64,000 nt of DNA. Origin: Helianthus annuus (taxonomy: Eukaryota; Streptophyta; Magnoliopsida; Asterales; Asteraceae). Shown one piece after another: positions 1-11,195 of this stretch. A program made the position numbers and the translations under genes. The first letter of the stretch is position 1. Each line of letters opens with the position of its first letter. Under the pieces are notes generated by a model. It had not been told where the DNA came from and searched no databases. It was given only the letters and a program-made list of their open reading frames with translations. The stretch covers positions 81,365,451-81,429,450 of the forward strand of contig NC_035449.2 in assembly GCF_002127325.2 (NCBI RefSeq). Reading direction: 5' to 3'.

Positions 1-1060
1 AGCACTTGATTTTCGATTTATCCAACCCAACCCTTAGATTCCCATGCAACCCTGGGAATTTTCGCCCTGTTCTTTTATAAAACTTGCTAGTTCTAACACT
101 TAGCAAGGCCAGTTGGTGTAGGATGTCCATTTCCTCTAGATCAGTGGGGTCAAAATGCTGTAGATCATTTAGTTCAAAGCTTAAATTGTCTGACATCTGG
201 TTTTCATTTGCAGTGAATGCATAACCTGTAGAGTGAGGATCAGGGTTGTTAAAATTTGCATCAGCAGTTATGTCAATGAAGTGATCATAACCCTGATCCT
301 TACCACTACCACCAGATTCTTCTTGACCCAGAAGAGCAGTGTTACCGAATGAATAATCATCAACGGTTTTCCCTGACTCTTGTAACTTCCTTTTCTGGTT
401 CAACTCCCTTTCGTAGGTCAGGAGTCGACCATGGAGTTGGGTCAAGGTCAGATCCTTGAACTCAGGTGAATTTCGGGTGACAAACGCTATTGTGTCCCAT
501 TTATCTGGCAGTGACCTGAGGAACCTGCTGTTTTGAGTTGAGTTTGTAAAAGTGGTTTTAACAAGCCTCAGTTCACCGATGAGACAACTGAACCGCTCAA
601 ATTGTTGCGTCAGTGATTCACCTTTAACATGACAAAATGTTTCATACTGTTGGTTCAGGATTTCCCTATTGTTTTCTATGACCTCTTCGGTACCTCCAAA
701 CTGTTCCTTAAGCGCGTCCCACAACTCTTTGCCATTGTCACAATGTAACAATCCAGCATATATTTCGTTGGGCAGCGCTGATGCTATGATACTAAATGCT
801 TTAGCATCTAGTTCAAACTTTTAATAATCTGTTTCAGTATAATTTTCAACAGGTTTTGGAACTTGTTTTTTAGCATCTTCAGCGCTTGGCACTGTAGGAA
901 CATGAGGACCAAAGATGACAGACTTCCAACAACCTATGCTTTGTTGAGCGAGGATGTGACCCATCCTCCTTTGCCAGATGTTGTACTCATTTCTTTTTAG
1001 CATAGGTGGTTTAAAGAGAGAACCAATGTTGTTTTTATCGTCCTGAGATTGTGACGTCAT
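1..1060 (-). pseudogene. gag: Copia gag of element A, N-terminal part with one nonsense codon
   Basis: Gag forms the particle that packages element RNA. The ATG at 1058-1060 opens with MTSQSQDDKNN. A segment with the pattern of copia gag (tryptophan near the start, later LRSLPDKWD, then LHGRLLTYERELNQKRKL) follows, reading toward the first zinc knuckle beyond the window. An in-frame TAA at 821-823 breaks the frame; B has a glutamine codon at the equivalent place. From 820 to the window edge the frame is open. The gag of B (18924-21993) aligns along the whole length, which supports both the start and the frame. Family call is firm; whether the copy is otherwise intact cannot be seen. Confidence 0.88.
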
Positions 1061-1209
1061 TCTTGTTGTTTTACAGGTACTGAGAAATCAACTTTAGTGG
1101 TGATTAATCCTTACTCTGTTTTTCAACGACGAACAAACGATCAGTATCAACTGTTTTGAGCTGAACTATTTACGTCAAAATGATTGTTAAATCAAATTTG
1201 ACTGTCCAA

Positions 1210-1221
1210 GCTCTGATACCA
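1210..1221 (-). promoter_or_regulatory. Primer binding site of A (initiator tRNA-Met type)
   Basis: The minus strand reads TGGTATCAGAGC two bases inside the 5' LTR. This is the usual plant retrotransposon site complementary to the 3' end of initiator methionine tRNA, where minus-strand DNA synthesis starts. It fixes the orientation of A. Confidence 0.92.
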
Positions 1222-1223
1222 AT

Positions 1224-1963
1224 TGTTGGATCTGAGTTTCTTTTTTATTGTATTTTGTGTTTGAAGTTAAGATGAAAATGGATGAGTTGTGCAGCGGAAT
1301 TAAAATGAAAACAAACTTTGCATACAATCAAATGAGAGTAATACTTTAATCAAACATCTTTTACACAATGAACCGAATGATTGAATTTAATTTCAACAAC
1401 GATTACAAAGATAGATGTATGAATGCAAACTCCCCCTCAGCCCGAGCTCAGTAGTTTGTTCGTGCAAAGTAGACGAATGACGTGAAGAGCTAATAGAACA
1501 GTACAAAGTCCTGAACTATTTATAGGCACTTGCAAACTACTGAGCATCTTTGCTGACGTCACCATGAAAGTGACATCTAACCTCCTAAAAAACTCTAACC
1601 TCTGATCTATACAGACACTGCTTGTGTTAACTACTGCTAATACATTCTATTACAAAACAGACTTTAGAACAGCTGCTGCAACCTTCTACTGCTGTGAACC
1701 CAGCAGCACTTGTCCGGATCAGCAGTGCTTGACTCAAGGCAGTAGATTGACTTAGCAGGACTTTAGTCTTCCATCAAATCTTTAGTTGAGCAGCAGTTAT
1801 GAATCAGCAGTTTGGTAAGATCAGCAGATAGGAGGTCATCAGTAGTTGTAATCACTTTCAAGGGGAGAGATTTGTATATCAGCATCTGCTTATTCAGAAT
1901 CCACTGTTCTGATCCAGTTTTGGCTTTAATTATCTGTTCCTCTGATAGGGTTCAATCCCAACA
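1224..1963 (-). repeat. 5' LTR of element A
   Basis: This 740-base LTR has ends TGTTGG and CCAACA. On the minus strand a TATA box (CTATAAATAG, 1516-1525) lies about 30 bases downstream of the palindrome TGACGTCA (1554-1561), a typical plant bZIP-type site. The outer part is rich in CAGCAG/GCAGT words. It matches the G LTR (57647-58386) at about 98% by eye and the B LTRs more distantly. Confidence 0.93.
1516..1561 (-). promoter_or_regulatory. LTR promoter of A: TGACGTCA plus TATA box
   Basis: TGACGTCA at 1554-1561 and CTATAAATAG at 1516-1525, read on the minus strand, keep the same order and spacing in both B LTRs (22482-22489 with 22444-22453; 3491-3498 with 3453-3462) and in G (57977-57984 with 57939-57948). 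Just outside is a GTCAC/GTGAC inverted pair. A bZIP role is inferred from the motif. Confidence 0.7.
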
Positions 1964-2540
1964 GTTGTGATGGTGGTGGGTGGTGGATGAAGTGTGAGAC
2001 AGGTGGTGTGCCAAGGGATGAGTTGCAATGAGCCAAAGCACTCCTATTTATAGGCTGAACAGAGGCCTGGGCACGGCTCCGTGTCCGCTGGGCATGGCCC
2101 CGTGCCTGTCTGACACTATCTCTCCTAATTAATTGTAATTCGCAATTACAATTAATGCGCCTGCAGTACTTTCGCCACACCCCCGTGTTCACTGGGCACG
2201 ACCCCGTGGTGGGCAATAGAAGCTTCTATAGGTTTGTCTTTTCTGCTGCTTCTTGGGCACGGCCCCGTGCTCGCTGAGCACGGGGCGTGTTCAGTCTTCT
2301 GCCTTCTCTGTTTTGCTTGGGAGGATGTTGTCGAGGGGTCGGGCAATCCACTTTTGTTCCTTTTCTTGTATTTATGTTAGATTTAGCTGTCTTTTTGCTT
2401 CTTTTGTTAATTTGAGCTCATTTAATCCTGAAAATACAAAAGGAAGACAAAAACACACTTTTTCCAACATTAGTACTTAAAAAGGGTTAGTTTTATGCCT
2501 CTTTTGATGTAATTTATATGTTGCATTTTACACACGTCAA
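1964..2540 (-). repeat. Truncated Ty3/gypsy-like LTR fragment
   Basis: No coding frame is visible. On the minus strand the segment has a TATA-like box (CCTATAAATAGG, 2044-2055), a GC-rich iterated-word region upstream of it, and an AT-rich start near 2530 that looks like the beginning of a gypsy-type LTR. Element A cuts it off at 1963/1964. The assignment rests on composition, the TATA box and general resemblance to plant LTRs; no second LTR is in the window. Confidence 0.5.
2069..2289. repeat. Iterated GC-rich palindromic word GGGCACGGCCCCGTG
   Basis: Near copies lie at 2069-2083, 2090-2104, 2194-2208 and 2255-2269, with partial ones near 2177 and 2276-2289. Each is close to its own reverse complement (GCACGG...CCGTGC), so each could fold as a small hairpin. 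The array sits upstream of the minus-strand TATA-like box at 2044-2055. Confidence 0.75.
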
Positions 2541-3171
2541 GCCTCATAGAGAGAGAATCTCACAGTTTTGAAATGGAAACAAACTTATTAAATGAATAAC
2601 AATCAGTTTTGATGAGAAAGGAAAACCACCAATGAATACCACTAAAACAACACATGGTTTCCAGTAAAACAATGGAACAACTTGTATAACAAAGGGTACA
2701 AGCAACATTGCATAACAATGATGCAAATTTATAGTATATAATGTTATGTTTAGCATGTATTTACATTTAAGTTAATTAAACATATAAAAGAATTTATTAG
2801 GTGCGTTGGAGGAACAAATAGTAGAGTTGGATTAGATTAAAGCATTGAACATGCTATGATGGAGAAAATAAAAGAAAATGTGAGGTTATACACCAAAACG
2901 AACGGGAGACTACAATTGAAGTTTATTGTATAGCTTTTTCATAATTTGGATTTCATTGTGTTATATTTGGATAAGTTGATGTATTATTCTAGAGTGAATT
3001 GAAAATTTTGTTCTTTGTTGATGTATTATTCTAGAGTGAATTGCAAATTTTGTTCTTTATCTTTATATCGTTTTTCAGGCGCTGTCTTTTACCTTTAAAA
3101 TTGATGAGTTTTGTACTTAATGTTTTAAAATGCTACGCACTTTGTCCTTTAACCTTAACCCAATTAAAACT
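2541..3171. other. AT-rich DNA without a recognised gene
   Basis: This is the left flank of element B. The only open frame of note (2544-2756, minus, 70 codons) resembles nothing I know. Near 3040-3160 there is a loose internal repetition of phrases such as ttttgttcttta, gctgtctttta and ctttgtccttta, about 30 bases apart, which suggests an old degenerate repeat. It continues at 57549 on the far side of B. Confidence 0.6.
2975..3058. repeat. Tandem duplication, two 42-base units
   Basis: Positions 2975-3016 and 3017-3058 are direct copies with a single difference (gaaaat against gcaaat). It is a local duplication in AT-rich DNA with no visible function. Confidence 0.9.
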
Positions 3172-3898
3172 TGTTAGGATCCGAGTTTGGATTGATTGTG
3201 ATTTGTGTTTGAATTTAGATGAACAATGAAAGAGTAGTGCAGCGGAATTTAAATGGAAGCAAACTTTTCACAATCAAACAGAAGAAATCATACATTTTCA
3301 ACACAGAATCAAATGATTAAATTTATTTCAAACTTTGATTACAATGCATGTATGATTTGCAAACTCCCCCTCAGCCCGACCTCCGTATTTGTTCGTGCAG
3401 GAAGAATGATGGTGATAGAGCTAAACAGAACAGTACAGTACAGGGCATTGTTCTATTTATAGGCACTAGCAAACTACTGAGCATCAAAGCTGACGTCACC
3501 ATGAAAGTGACATCTAACCTCCTAACAAACTCTTAACAACTGACCTATTCAAACACTGCTATGCTAACTACTGATGTTACAATTCAATACATAAAGTAAA
3601 CATAAAGTGCTGCTGCATCCTTCCACTGCTGTGAACCCAGCAGTACTTGTCATGATCAGCAGTGCTTGAAACAAGGCAGTAGATTGAGCAGCAGAGCTTT
3701 AGTTCTTTAACAGACTTTGACTTGATCAGCAGTTGTAAGTCAGCAGTTTGCATGATCAGCAGATAGGAGGTCAGCAGATGTTGAAACCACTTTCATGGGG
3801 AGAGACTTGCAACCAAACATCTGCTTATTCTGGATCCACTGCTCTGATCCAGTTTTGGCTTTCATTATCTGTTCCTTTGGTAGGGTTCAATCCCAACA
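3172..3898 (-). repeat. 3' LTR of element B
   Basis: This 727-base LTR has minus-strand ends TGTTGG and CCTAACA. It contains the TATA box (3453-3462) and TGACGTCA (3491-3498) seen in A and G, and the CAGCAGT-rich outer half. It pairs with 22159-22878 plus 57533-57543. Confidence 0.95.
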
Positions 3899-3910
3899 AT
3901 CTCCCCCCCG
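3899..3910 (-). promoter_or_regulatory. Polypurine tract of B
   Basis: The minus strand reads a run of G ending in GGGGAGAT directly before the LTR start TGTTGG. It is the plus-strand primer of reverse transcription and marks this LTR as the 3' one. Confidence 0.9.
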
Positions 3911-3948
3911 GAACAGATAATGCCAAAACTCTCCATTATTGTAGATCT

Positions 3949-4467
3949 TTATTGCCTCATCAGCAGTTCCGTTATTTGCCCTTTGAGTTGTAATTCAAAG
4001 GTTAAGGCATCTGTATCATCATCATCCCTGCTAAGTGGAAGATCAAGGAGATCCTGCAAATCTTCAAGACTCAGTCCCAGAGCTTGTTCCCTTGTTAGTT
4101 TCTTCACTTCGCCACTAGACTTGAACACTGTCAGTACGTGGGTCTGTTTATCAGTTTTCCACTTTAGTACTTTTGAGCCTGGTGGGTTTCTTGGGAGTAG
4201 TTTATTTGATGAGGTATTTGGAGATGCTGGCCTATTCATGACTGGCTGAGCAGTACTTGCAGATTGTTCCAGTTCAGATTCTTCTTTCATCATTAACATA
4301 ATTCCCTCTTTTACAAGGTCATTACTAGCAATTAGATCTTGAACTGTTTCAGTATCCAACTGGTTTTGACTCCTTCTTTTGTAGATGGAAGCACCAGCAA
4401 GAGCAGTGGTTCTTTTGGCTTGCAGCTTTGGTGGTCTTTTCGAGACCTCTGCTTTGGAGTAGTCAGG
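3949..4467 (-). pseudogene. Third ORF of element B, C-terminal piece (cut off by C)
   Basis: The frame is open from the C insertion to a stop at 3949-3951. It ends with the same tail as element G (the motif LSLEDLQDLLDLPLSRDD, then LLMRQ). An acidic, glutamate-rich segment and a conserved MNRPASPNTS phrase come before. The piece continues the fragment that ends at 11661 once C and one copy of TCAGG are removed. Function is unknown; see the G copy (58438-62445) for the full architecture. Confidence 0.85.
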
Positions 4468-4925
4468 TTAGTGCACCTACGTCTGCTGACTACGTCTTCC
4501 ATCAAGTCTTGAAGATTGAACAGATCAGAAATGACACAAATACCTAGAAATAGGAGATTGTATATGGATCGCTTATATGTACATATCTAGGGTCGCTCAT
4601 GTGTCATGTGATGTTCAGGATCGCTCATAGGGTAATATTCAGGATCGCTTATATGGTATTGGTCTAGGATCGCTTATGTGGATTGCCATATAAGCGACCC
4701 AAGCATTCCTATATATAAAGGAGCGATCCATAACACATAGTTGATGGTGTATTGTTCCGGTACTCTGCCGAAGTGCTGTCAGATCTTGTAACTGAGTTTG
4801 AAATCAATACAACAGCAAGTTTAAAGTGTATATAGCTTCTAAAGCACCGAATTATTAGTTTCCGCCTCTTAATTCGGATACGAACTTCTCTGAACGACTC
4901 AAACAGGTCAACGAACGATCCTACA
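4468..4925 (+). repeat. 5' LTR of element C
   Basis: It ends in CCTACA at 4925 and pairs with 11196-11655. It begins TTAGTG where the 3' copy begins TGTTAGTG, so the terminal TG is lost. It holds five direct copies of a GGATCGCTTAT-type word before a TATA box at 4712-4719. Confidence 0.95.
4667..4719 (+). promoter_or_regulatory. LTR promoter of C: inverted word pair and TATA box
   Basis: GGATCGCTTATGTGG (4667-4681) is followed after four bases by its near reverse complement CCATATAAGCGACCC (4686-4700), with 13 of 15 positions pairing. TATATAAA (4712-4719) starts 12 bases later. Another inverted word, GAGCGATCC, follows the TATA box. A regulatory role is inferred from position and from the same layout in D. 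Confidence 0.65.
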
Positions 4926-5520
4926 AGTGGTATCAGAGCTCAGGAGGAGGAGTTCTTGCCATTTTAGCTGCTATTCTTCTGATTTTCTACACTTTCTTCA
5001 CTTTTTCAAAATTTTTCACAGTAAAACAAGCTCAAAATCACACAGTGCACTCGGAATCATGAATTAAAAAATCCTTGAAGTTTTCAGATCTAAAATCAAA
5101 GTAGAAACCAAGATTTTAGGTGATTTGTTCATTCAGGATCGCTCAAAAGATGACGTAAGCCTCTGGATCGCTCGAAATCTTTGTCTTGGATCGCTTATTT
5201 GACAGTTTCTAGGCCGCCTTTTAGTCCAATCTGTTTGGATCGCTTGAAAATTTCAGCTTGGACCGCTCTTGTGACTGGTTGTGAACCGCTCGAACGTATC
5301 GTTGTGAACCGCTCGAATTGACAGCTTTTGGATCGCTTATTTGGTAACCCGGTCAGATCGCTCGAACTGATTTTGTACTTGGACCGCTCCAAAGAATATA
5401 GATTGGACCGCTTATTAGATCAATCATTTGAACCGCTCATTGAGATAGTATATTTCAGTCGCTTTTGTGAACAGATTGCTAATATTTGAAAGTTATTGAA
5501 AATTTGTGAACATTTGACTA
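4926..5520 (+). repeat. Leader of C with primer binding site and iterated word array
   Basis: TGGTATCAGAGC (4928-4939) is the initiator tRNA-Met primer site. Between about 5135 and 5465 a word of the form GGATCGCTTATTTG or GGACCGCTC/GAACCGCTC occurs about 14 times, one every 20-30 bases. It is the same word as in the LTR. No coding frame is convincing before the ATG at 5521. Confidence 0.85.
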
Positions 5521-8500
5521 ATGGATACTGAATTTTATAATGCATTTGCTACCCCGGCCTCGATTACTCAAAGTGCTTTGATTGAAAATGAAACCCGAAC
5601 ATCTCAGAAACCACCGAAACTCATGGATATTGATGATTACAATGTGTGGTCGGAACGATTCGGAAATTGGGTAGAAGCTTATCATCTTGATGCATGGGAA
5701 CACACTGAGGAACCATATGTTAAACCAGTTAAAAATGGTGTGCAACTAACACTTCGAGATATGAGTACAGATGAGAAAAAGAAGTATCGAGATGAGAAAT
5801 TGATGGTCAGTCTATTTCAGCAAGCGATAAAAGAAGATATTTTGATACTGCTTCAACATGACGGAACTGCATATTCGATTTGGACAGAATTGGAAGCAAA
5901 GTTCACGGGAAGTGATGACATGTTAAAGAACAATATGTCTCTCATGAAGAAAGAATTTGACTTGTTTCGGGGATTAAAAAATGAATCCACCAAACAAATT
6001 ATTGATCGATACTGTAATTTGGTGAGAAATATGACAAAGTTGGGTGTTAAGAAAGATACTGATGAATTAATTGAAAAACTTGCAGATGCGCTTCCATATG
6101 AAATCTGGGGAACATTTTTGATGATGCTGAAGTCCAACAAAGCAGAATACAAAAAGATGAAACTAGGGGACTTCATAAAGCATTTGGAAGCTCAAGAAAT
6201 GGAGCAAAGAAAGATCGCTAGGATGAAGAACTACGATGGAGAGCAAGATATCAGTCTGTACTACAAGCATGGTGCTACTGATTCAACAAAGTTCTCTCCT
6301 AAGATCGAAACTGCTTACAGTGTTAAAGATTCTACTGAAAAGAAGACATCTCAGGGATCAAGCAACAGCACAAGATTTTCATCTTTTGATCCTAACATTT
6401 CTGTAACAAAGAATGGTAGAAAACTTCAGTGTAACATTGTGTTAAGCCTTGAGAATGATCAAGACTACACTGAAGATATTGCAAAAAATCAAATGTCTTT
6501 GTTAGGGATGATTTTAGAGTCTTATAGTTGTTTTGTTGCAGGAAAGATCGGAAATCCAATGCTCACGAAAGAGGATTACGATCAAATTGATGCTAAAGAA
6601 ATGGAATTGATGGATATAAAATGGTGTATGGCGAGTGTGATGAGACGCGCTGAAAAGTTCTAACAAATTACTGGCTGTGATGATTTTCGTGATGCAAACG
6701 TTTCAGCTTTAGGTTTTGATAAATCTAAAGTTACATGTTTTCGTTGTAGGGAGAAGGGGCATTTCAAGAGGGAATGCAAAAACCGTGAAGCTACCGGTGC
6801 CTAGAATCCTTTCGGAAACAATGATTATCACAAGAAGGCCATTTATCATCAAATCACTCAACCAGCACAGCAGCATCAGGCACAAACAGCTCATGGAAGA
6901 GATGTGGCTGATAAAAGAGCATGTGTTGTTAGTCAGGGAAAATATGATAATTTTACCTGGGAAAAGTATCTTCCAAAAGATAGCAAAGTGTGTCTAGCCG
7001 AACAAGATGATGAAAAAAATGACTGAAGGTTTTACCTGGGATGATTTTTGTCCAGATCAAAATCTTATGGCCAAAGAGATGTCTAAAAACACTTCTCATG
7101 CTTTCTTTGCTAATGCTTATGATTTGAAATGTGCAGAAAGATGCAGAAAAGTCATGGAAGCTGCTGAAGAGAGACGAAGAAAGATCATAGAGGAGGCTGA
7201 AGAGGAAGAGAGATTGAAGGAAGAAGCAAAAGCTGAGAAATTGAGAAGAGCTCAATTTTTGAATTCAAGCAGGACAGTCAAAGAAGTTCCTGAATTCGAG
7301 ATTAAAGTGGATGCTGAACCAGTCATGGTCCAAGAAAAATGCATGAACTGTGATTCGCCGATTAAGCAGAACAATGAGCTGTTGCACAATATTCACAAGT
7401 TGAAGGAATCATATGATACAATGAACAGAGAAATCAACAAATATACTGATTCTGATGGTGAACAAGCTGAAGCGATGAATACTTTGAAGATAGATTATCT
7501 GAGACAGCTTGATACGGCAAACTATAACATAAAGAAATGTGCAGACCTCGAGCTTGAGTTGGCAACACAAAAGATAGAAACTGAGAAAGTTAAGAAATTA
7601 TTAGACAGTTACTCATGTTCTACTTTTGTTGTTGACAGGATTTATCCAGTGGTGAAAGATTTGAAGATATTTGAAGAAGAAAAATCTGTGACAAAAGATG
7701 AAGAAATATTGAAGACTTCTGGTAAGAAACCGAGTGTATCCTACAATAGATGTCCGCCCCCGGTCGAAAATGGATATTCACCTCGAAATCCAAATTCCGA
7801 AAGAGTCAATAAAGCAATCAATTTGAAATGGGAGTCTGGGCCATCGGATAACTTGCCAGAAAATATCGATGTCACATATACGTCATCCGACACTGATCAT
7901 GAGTCAAAGTTGATAAAAAGTATGGTCGATCAGGTGTTAGACACAGATGACAATGAGGAATCAAAACCGAAGTCTAAACCCCAGTCAAAGTCTGGGTCCA
8001 GTGCGTCAAAGCCAACAGTCAAAAAGGACAAACGGGTTTATGATAAAGAATTTTTACTTTCGAAATCTAATTTGAATGATAAATCAGTCAAAGTGGCATA
8101 TACTTTGAAAGGTTCTGACAAATTATATTCAGATGAAAGTTTTCCAATAAGAAGTGTCAGAATTGAAATGATCCAAAAGGTTTTCAAATTAACAGAAATT
8201 AATATTTCTGAAATAAAAGATTTTAATCTTAATGGAAAACCTAAACAATATACTTCAAGAGATCAACAGAGAATCAACAAAAAAATGGGTTACAATTGTG
8301 GTTATAGTTTCCAAAAGAAACCAAACCATGATCGTAATTTCAAAAAGAAAGGTCTTGGTTTTATTCCACAGAAAAACTATAAAAATGAAAAAATTTATAA
8401 ACCAAAAACAATGTTTGTTGCAGGAAAAACAACAGAAGCTGAAAAAGAAAAATCATTCAGAAATCAAACAAATCAAGAATTCCTTGCAAAGAAGCAAGAG

Positions 8501-9153
8501 GATATGAAGAAGAAGGAAGATCCGAAGAAGGTTGAAAAGAGATCTTGTTTTCAGTGTAAAGCTATGGGTCATGTTGCGAAAGATTGTCCAAAGAATTTCG
8601 ACCAAAACAAGAAGTTTCAAGAAAAATGAAAGAAAAAGTGGTTGAAAAGACTGAACTGTCAACCCGGAAGTTCACAGGTTTTGAGAATTCAACTTATGAG
8701 AAAGGAGAATGTTCAAAGAGTGCTTCCAAAAGAATAGACAATGCTACAAATCAGAAATAGGTTGTAAAAGGTTCAGGTAAAAAGTCTGGTGATGATACTG
8801 ATTCCATAAAATCAGAGGAGCCACATGTTGAGAAAGAGATTGTAAGAAAAGTTTCGAAAGTGTACGATGTGAATTTTCCGCCACTAAGTGCTAAAAATTA
8901 CAAATCTAAAATTGGAAAAGTTGAAATTTCAAATCAGTTTTATTCTGACAAGAAGAAAATTGATGTTGAAAAAACTTTCAATGGAAATGTAAAACGCATC
9001 TTTGGAAAAATGGCTAGTGGTAAGGCCCAGAGCATTCAGGATTTTTATGCTTCCAAAGGATGGGTTTACAAGTCAGTTGAAAGAAACAATGAAAACAATG
9101 AGGTTACACCCAAGGAAGGTCAGGCTTGGGTGGATATATTTTTTCAAGAATGA
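5521..9153 (+). pseudogene. gag: Long copia gag of element C, two zinc knuckles, broken
   Basis: The ATG at 5521 follows the leader and matches D's gag start (MD...FYN). The first 380 codons are the copia gag core (YNVWSERF, LLQHDGTAYSIW, KQIIDRYCNLV). A CCHC zinc knuckle ([14 protein letters not shown]) is at 6736-6777. Next comes a charged coiled-coil region with a CMNCDSP motif, then a second knuckle (CFQCKAMGHVAKDC) at 8546-8587. The protein ends after WVDIFFQE at 9151-9153, where D's gag also stops. Breaks: TAA 6661-6663, TAG 6802-6804, a frameshift in an A run at 7013-7019, another near 8622-8626, and TAG 8758-8760. No pol follows. Confidence 0.87.
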
Positions 9154-11195
9154 AATCCTGACTTGCCGGAGATCCCAAGATGGTATTGTGGATCATGAAT
9201 CGGCATCTTTCTAAATCTGTTTGTGAAGTTGCAGGACTTGCCGGAACTCCCAGGTTTGTAAGCGGGGAGTAGGAATCGGCACCTTGAGAATTCAATCAAA
9301 AAATGGTAATTGGTTGAAAAACAGGTTTGATAAGCTTAATTGCTAAATCTACAAGTGGTTGTATGTTGGTGGATGTTATAAACAGTTCAGAACGAGAACC
9401 AGTTGATCTTTCAAGTGGTTAAATCAGGGTCATTAAATTGGACTTGATTTAATTATCATTCAAGAAACTGGTAAACAATGTGATGATTTTGCCCCAATTT
9501 TACAAGTCGTAAAAACAACTAAACTTATTTTCCGGAAAACATTCTGATTAGAACAAACTTAAGTGTTTTGGAACCCTTATGGGAAAATAGTTTGTTGTGA
9601 GGGGGAGTTCTGATTGTTTAAGCCAAATGGATGGAGAATTGAAGTATTTCGATATCAGTTGTCATGTTCGGTACAGTTTGTTTTCAATTTTCTTTAGATG
9701 TATTTGAATTTTAGGGGGAGTAAGAATTTTTAGAAAATCCAAAAACATCAGAAAATTTGAAAAAGCCAAAAACATGATAAAATTGAAAAATGAGTTTTTG
9801 TTGCGTAAAAGAGGAAATGATAGTACATCAGTGAACTATTACAGCACGCTAAAGAATTGGAAAGTCAAAATGTGATAAACAATCTTACTGTGGATGTGTC
9901 AGTAGATTTTTGCACATTTAGTAAATTGAAACGAGATATAAACCTAAATCAAACTTATTTAATTCGTGGGTAACTATTCTTGGATATATGGGTAACCCCC
10001 GAAATCTTGTTTGAAAGGTCCCGTATTCTGAGATACTAGGTCTTTATGGTCAGTGATATCTGGGGTATTATTCCGGGACTTCTGCTGTATGGAAATACTG
10101 ACCTAGTCCCCGAATAATACTTTCTGCAAAAAGCTTTGAAACATAAGCGCCGCCCTCAGCAAACTGATTAAACAATAAAATTGGTAATCTTTGCTGTTGT
10201 AACAAAAGATCCTCTAAAGGGGACCCACTAAAAGTCGAACCGTCATCTCTCTGCTGAACGGAAGTTCTGACCTGAGCTCTCACGGTTTCGCATCTACCCT
10301 TTTACAGATATCATCTGTGGTATACTCACCTGTAAGACTGAATATTTGGGATCTGGATACAGGAGTATATTCAAGTGGAGTGATACACAATTAAGTTTAA
10401 GTCTTTAAAACATTAATATCGTATCTCGAATCAATTGAAATCTATGTGAAAATTTAAGTGGACAAACATACTGACAATCTAGGTAAATTGTTTAGAACTT
10501 AAAACGATTAGAAGCTTAACGGTGTTTGTGATATGTTTCATAACTGATATGATCCTCTTGCACGAATTCACAAAAATATTGTCTGTAAATATTTCAATTT
10601 CTACATTTTCTTTTATTCAAAAATCTAAAAAGATTTTTAGTGTGTTTTAGCATAAATTTTGAAAAATCAAAAAGATTTTCGACAACTGGTGTTGAGATGC
10701 TGATTTTCGAAATTCAAAGTGCTAAACTTGAAGAACTGGTTTGGGAAGTGTTTATGTATAAATAGTAAAGTTGTTTTGATAAGAACCAGTAATCATTTCT
10801 TGAATGCAAAATCATTATTGTTTTGTTTCAACATAGTTTCTAAATTGTTGACAAGTTTTTATCTTTGTAGAAACTTATGGTTGGGTAGAGATTGTGCAGA
10901 TGTAAAAGAGCCAGGTTTCGTTCTAGAACCTGATGGGAGCCTGTTTACGATCTCAGAAACAGTGAAAGATTGAATTCCAGACTACGATCCCAGCTGTGTG
11001 AGAGGGGGAGTCTGAAGACACCGAGTCAACATTCAAGAGAGAAGAGTTTGTTGATGATGAAGATAGAGAACGAGGATTCTTGGAATGACAGATATTTTAG
11101 AGGCAGATTGTCGACTGATGAAGATAGTAGATAGACATGTGCGAAGACAGATTGGAAAGATCTATGAAGACTCCGTCACCATCCGAGGGGGAGTT
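9154..11195 (+). other. Pol-less 3' tail of element C
   Basis: No enzyme domain is readable in any frame. A phrase around cttgccgga...atcggca occurs twice (about 9162-9212 and 9236-9285). From about 9713 to 10640 the sequence parallels D's region 41218-42150 at roughly 75-80% by eye, although neither copy is coding. Purine tracts of the form AGGGGGAG occur at about 9600, 9713-9720, 11003-11010 and 11185-11193; the last abuts the 3' LTR and is the functional polypurine tract. Several tracts before the 3' LTR are a reported Sirevirus habit. Confidence 0.75.
10017..10368 (+). other. Conserved structured noncoding block (candidate cis RNA element), copy in C
   Basis: Three stems can be drawn. 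Stem 1 is 10065-10079 with 10106-10120 (14 of 15 pairs, one C-C mismatch). Stem 2 is AACCGT 10238-10243 with ACGGTT 10282-10287. Stem 3 is ATACT/CCTGTA (10322-10334) with TACAGG/AGTAT (10358-10368). The D copy at 41546-41900 differs in sequence yet keeps the pairs. Alternative pairings exist: GTCCCG 10018-10023 with CGGGAC 10074-10079, and ACTAGGTC 10035-10042 with GACCTAGT 10100-10107. A role in packaging, dimerisation, export or translation is inference only. Confidence 0.6.

Larger units (their letters stand above)
1..1963 (-). mobile_element. SIRE-type Ty1/copia element A, 5' end only
   Basis: Read on the minus strand, this is the 5' LTR (1963 to 1224), a primer binding site, a short leader and the first part of gag, leaving the window at base 1. 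The LTR is bounded by TGTTGG and CCAACA on its two ends. The family is the same as element G at the right end: both LTRs are 740 bases and nearly identical. Gag is also close to that of B. The far LTR and its target duplication are outside the window, so the insertion cannot be verified; the five bases beside the LTR are gttgt. Confidence 0.9.

Noticed and set aside
2544..2756. Small hydrophobic minus-strand protein of 70 residues
   Set aside because: AT-rich chance ORF with no homologue I recognise, no conserved context and no promoter support.
4567..4730. Ordinary satellite or minisatellite
   Set aside because: Only the 10-12-base words recur; the sequence between them is unrelated and of uneven length.
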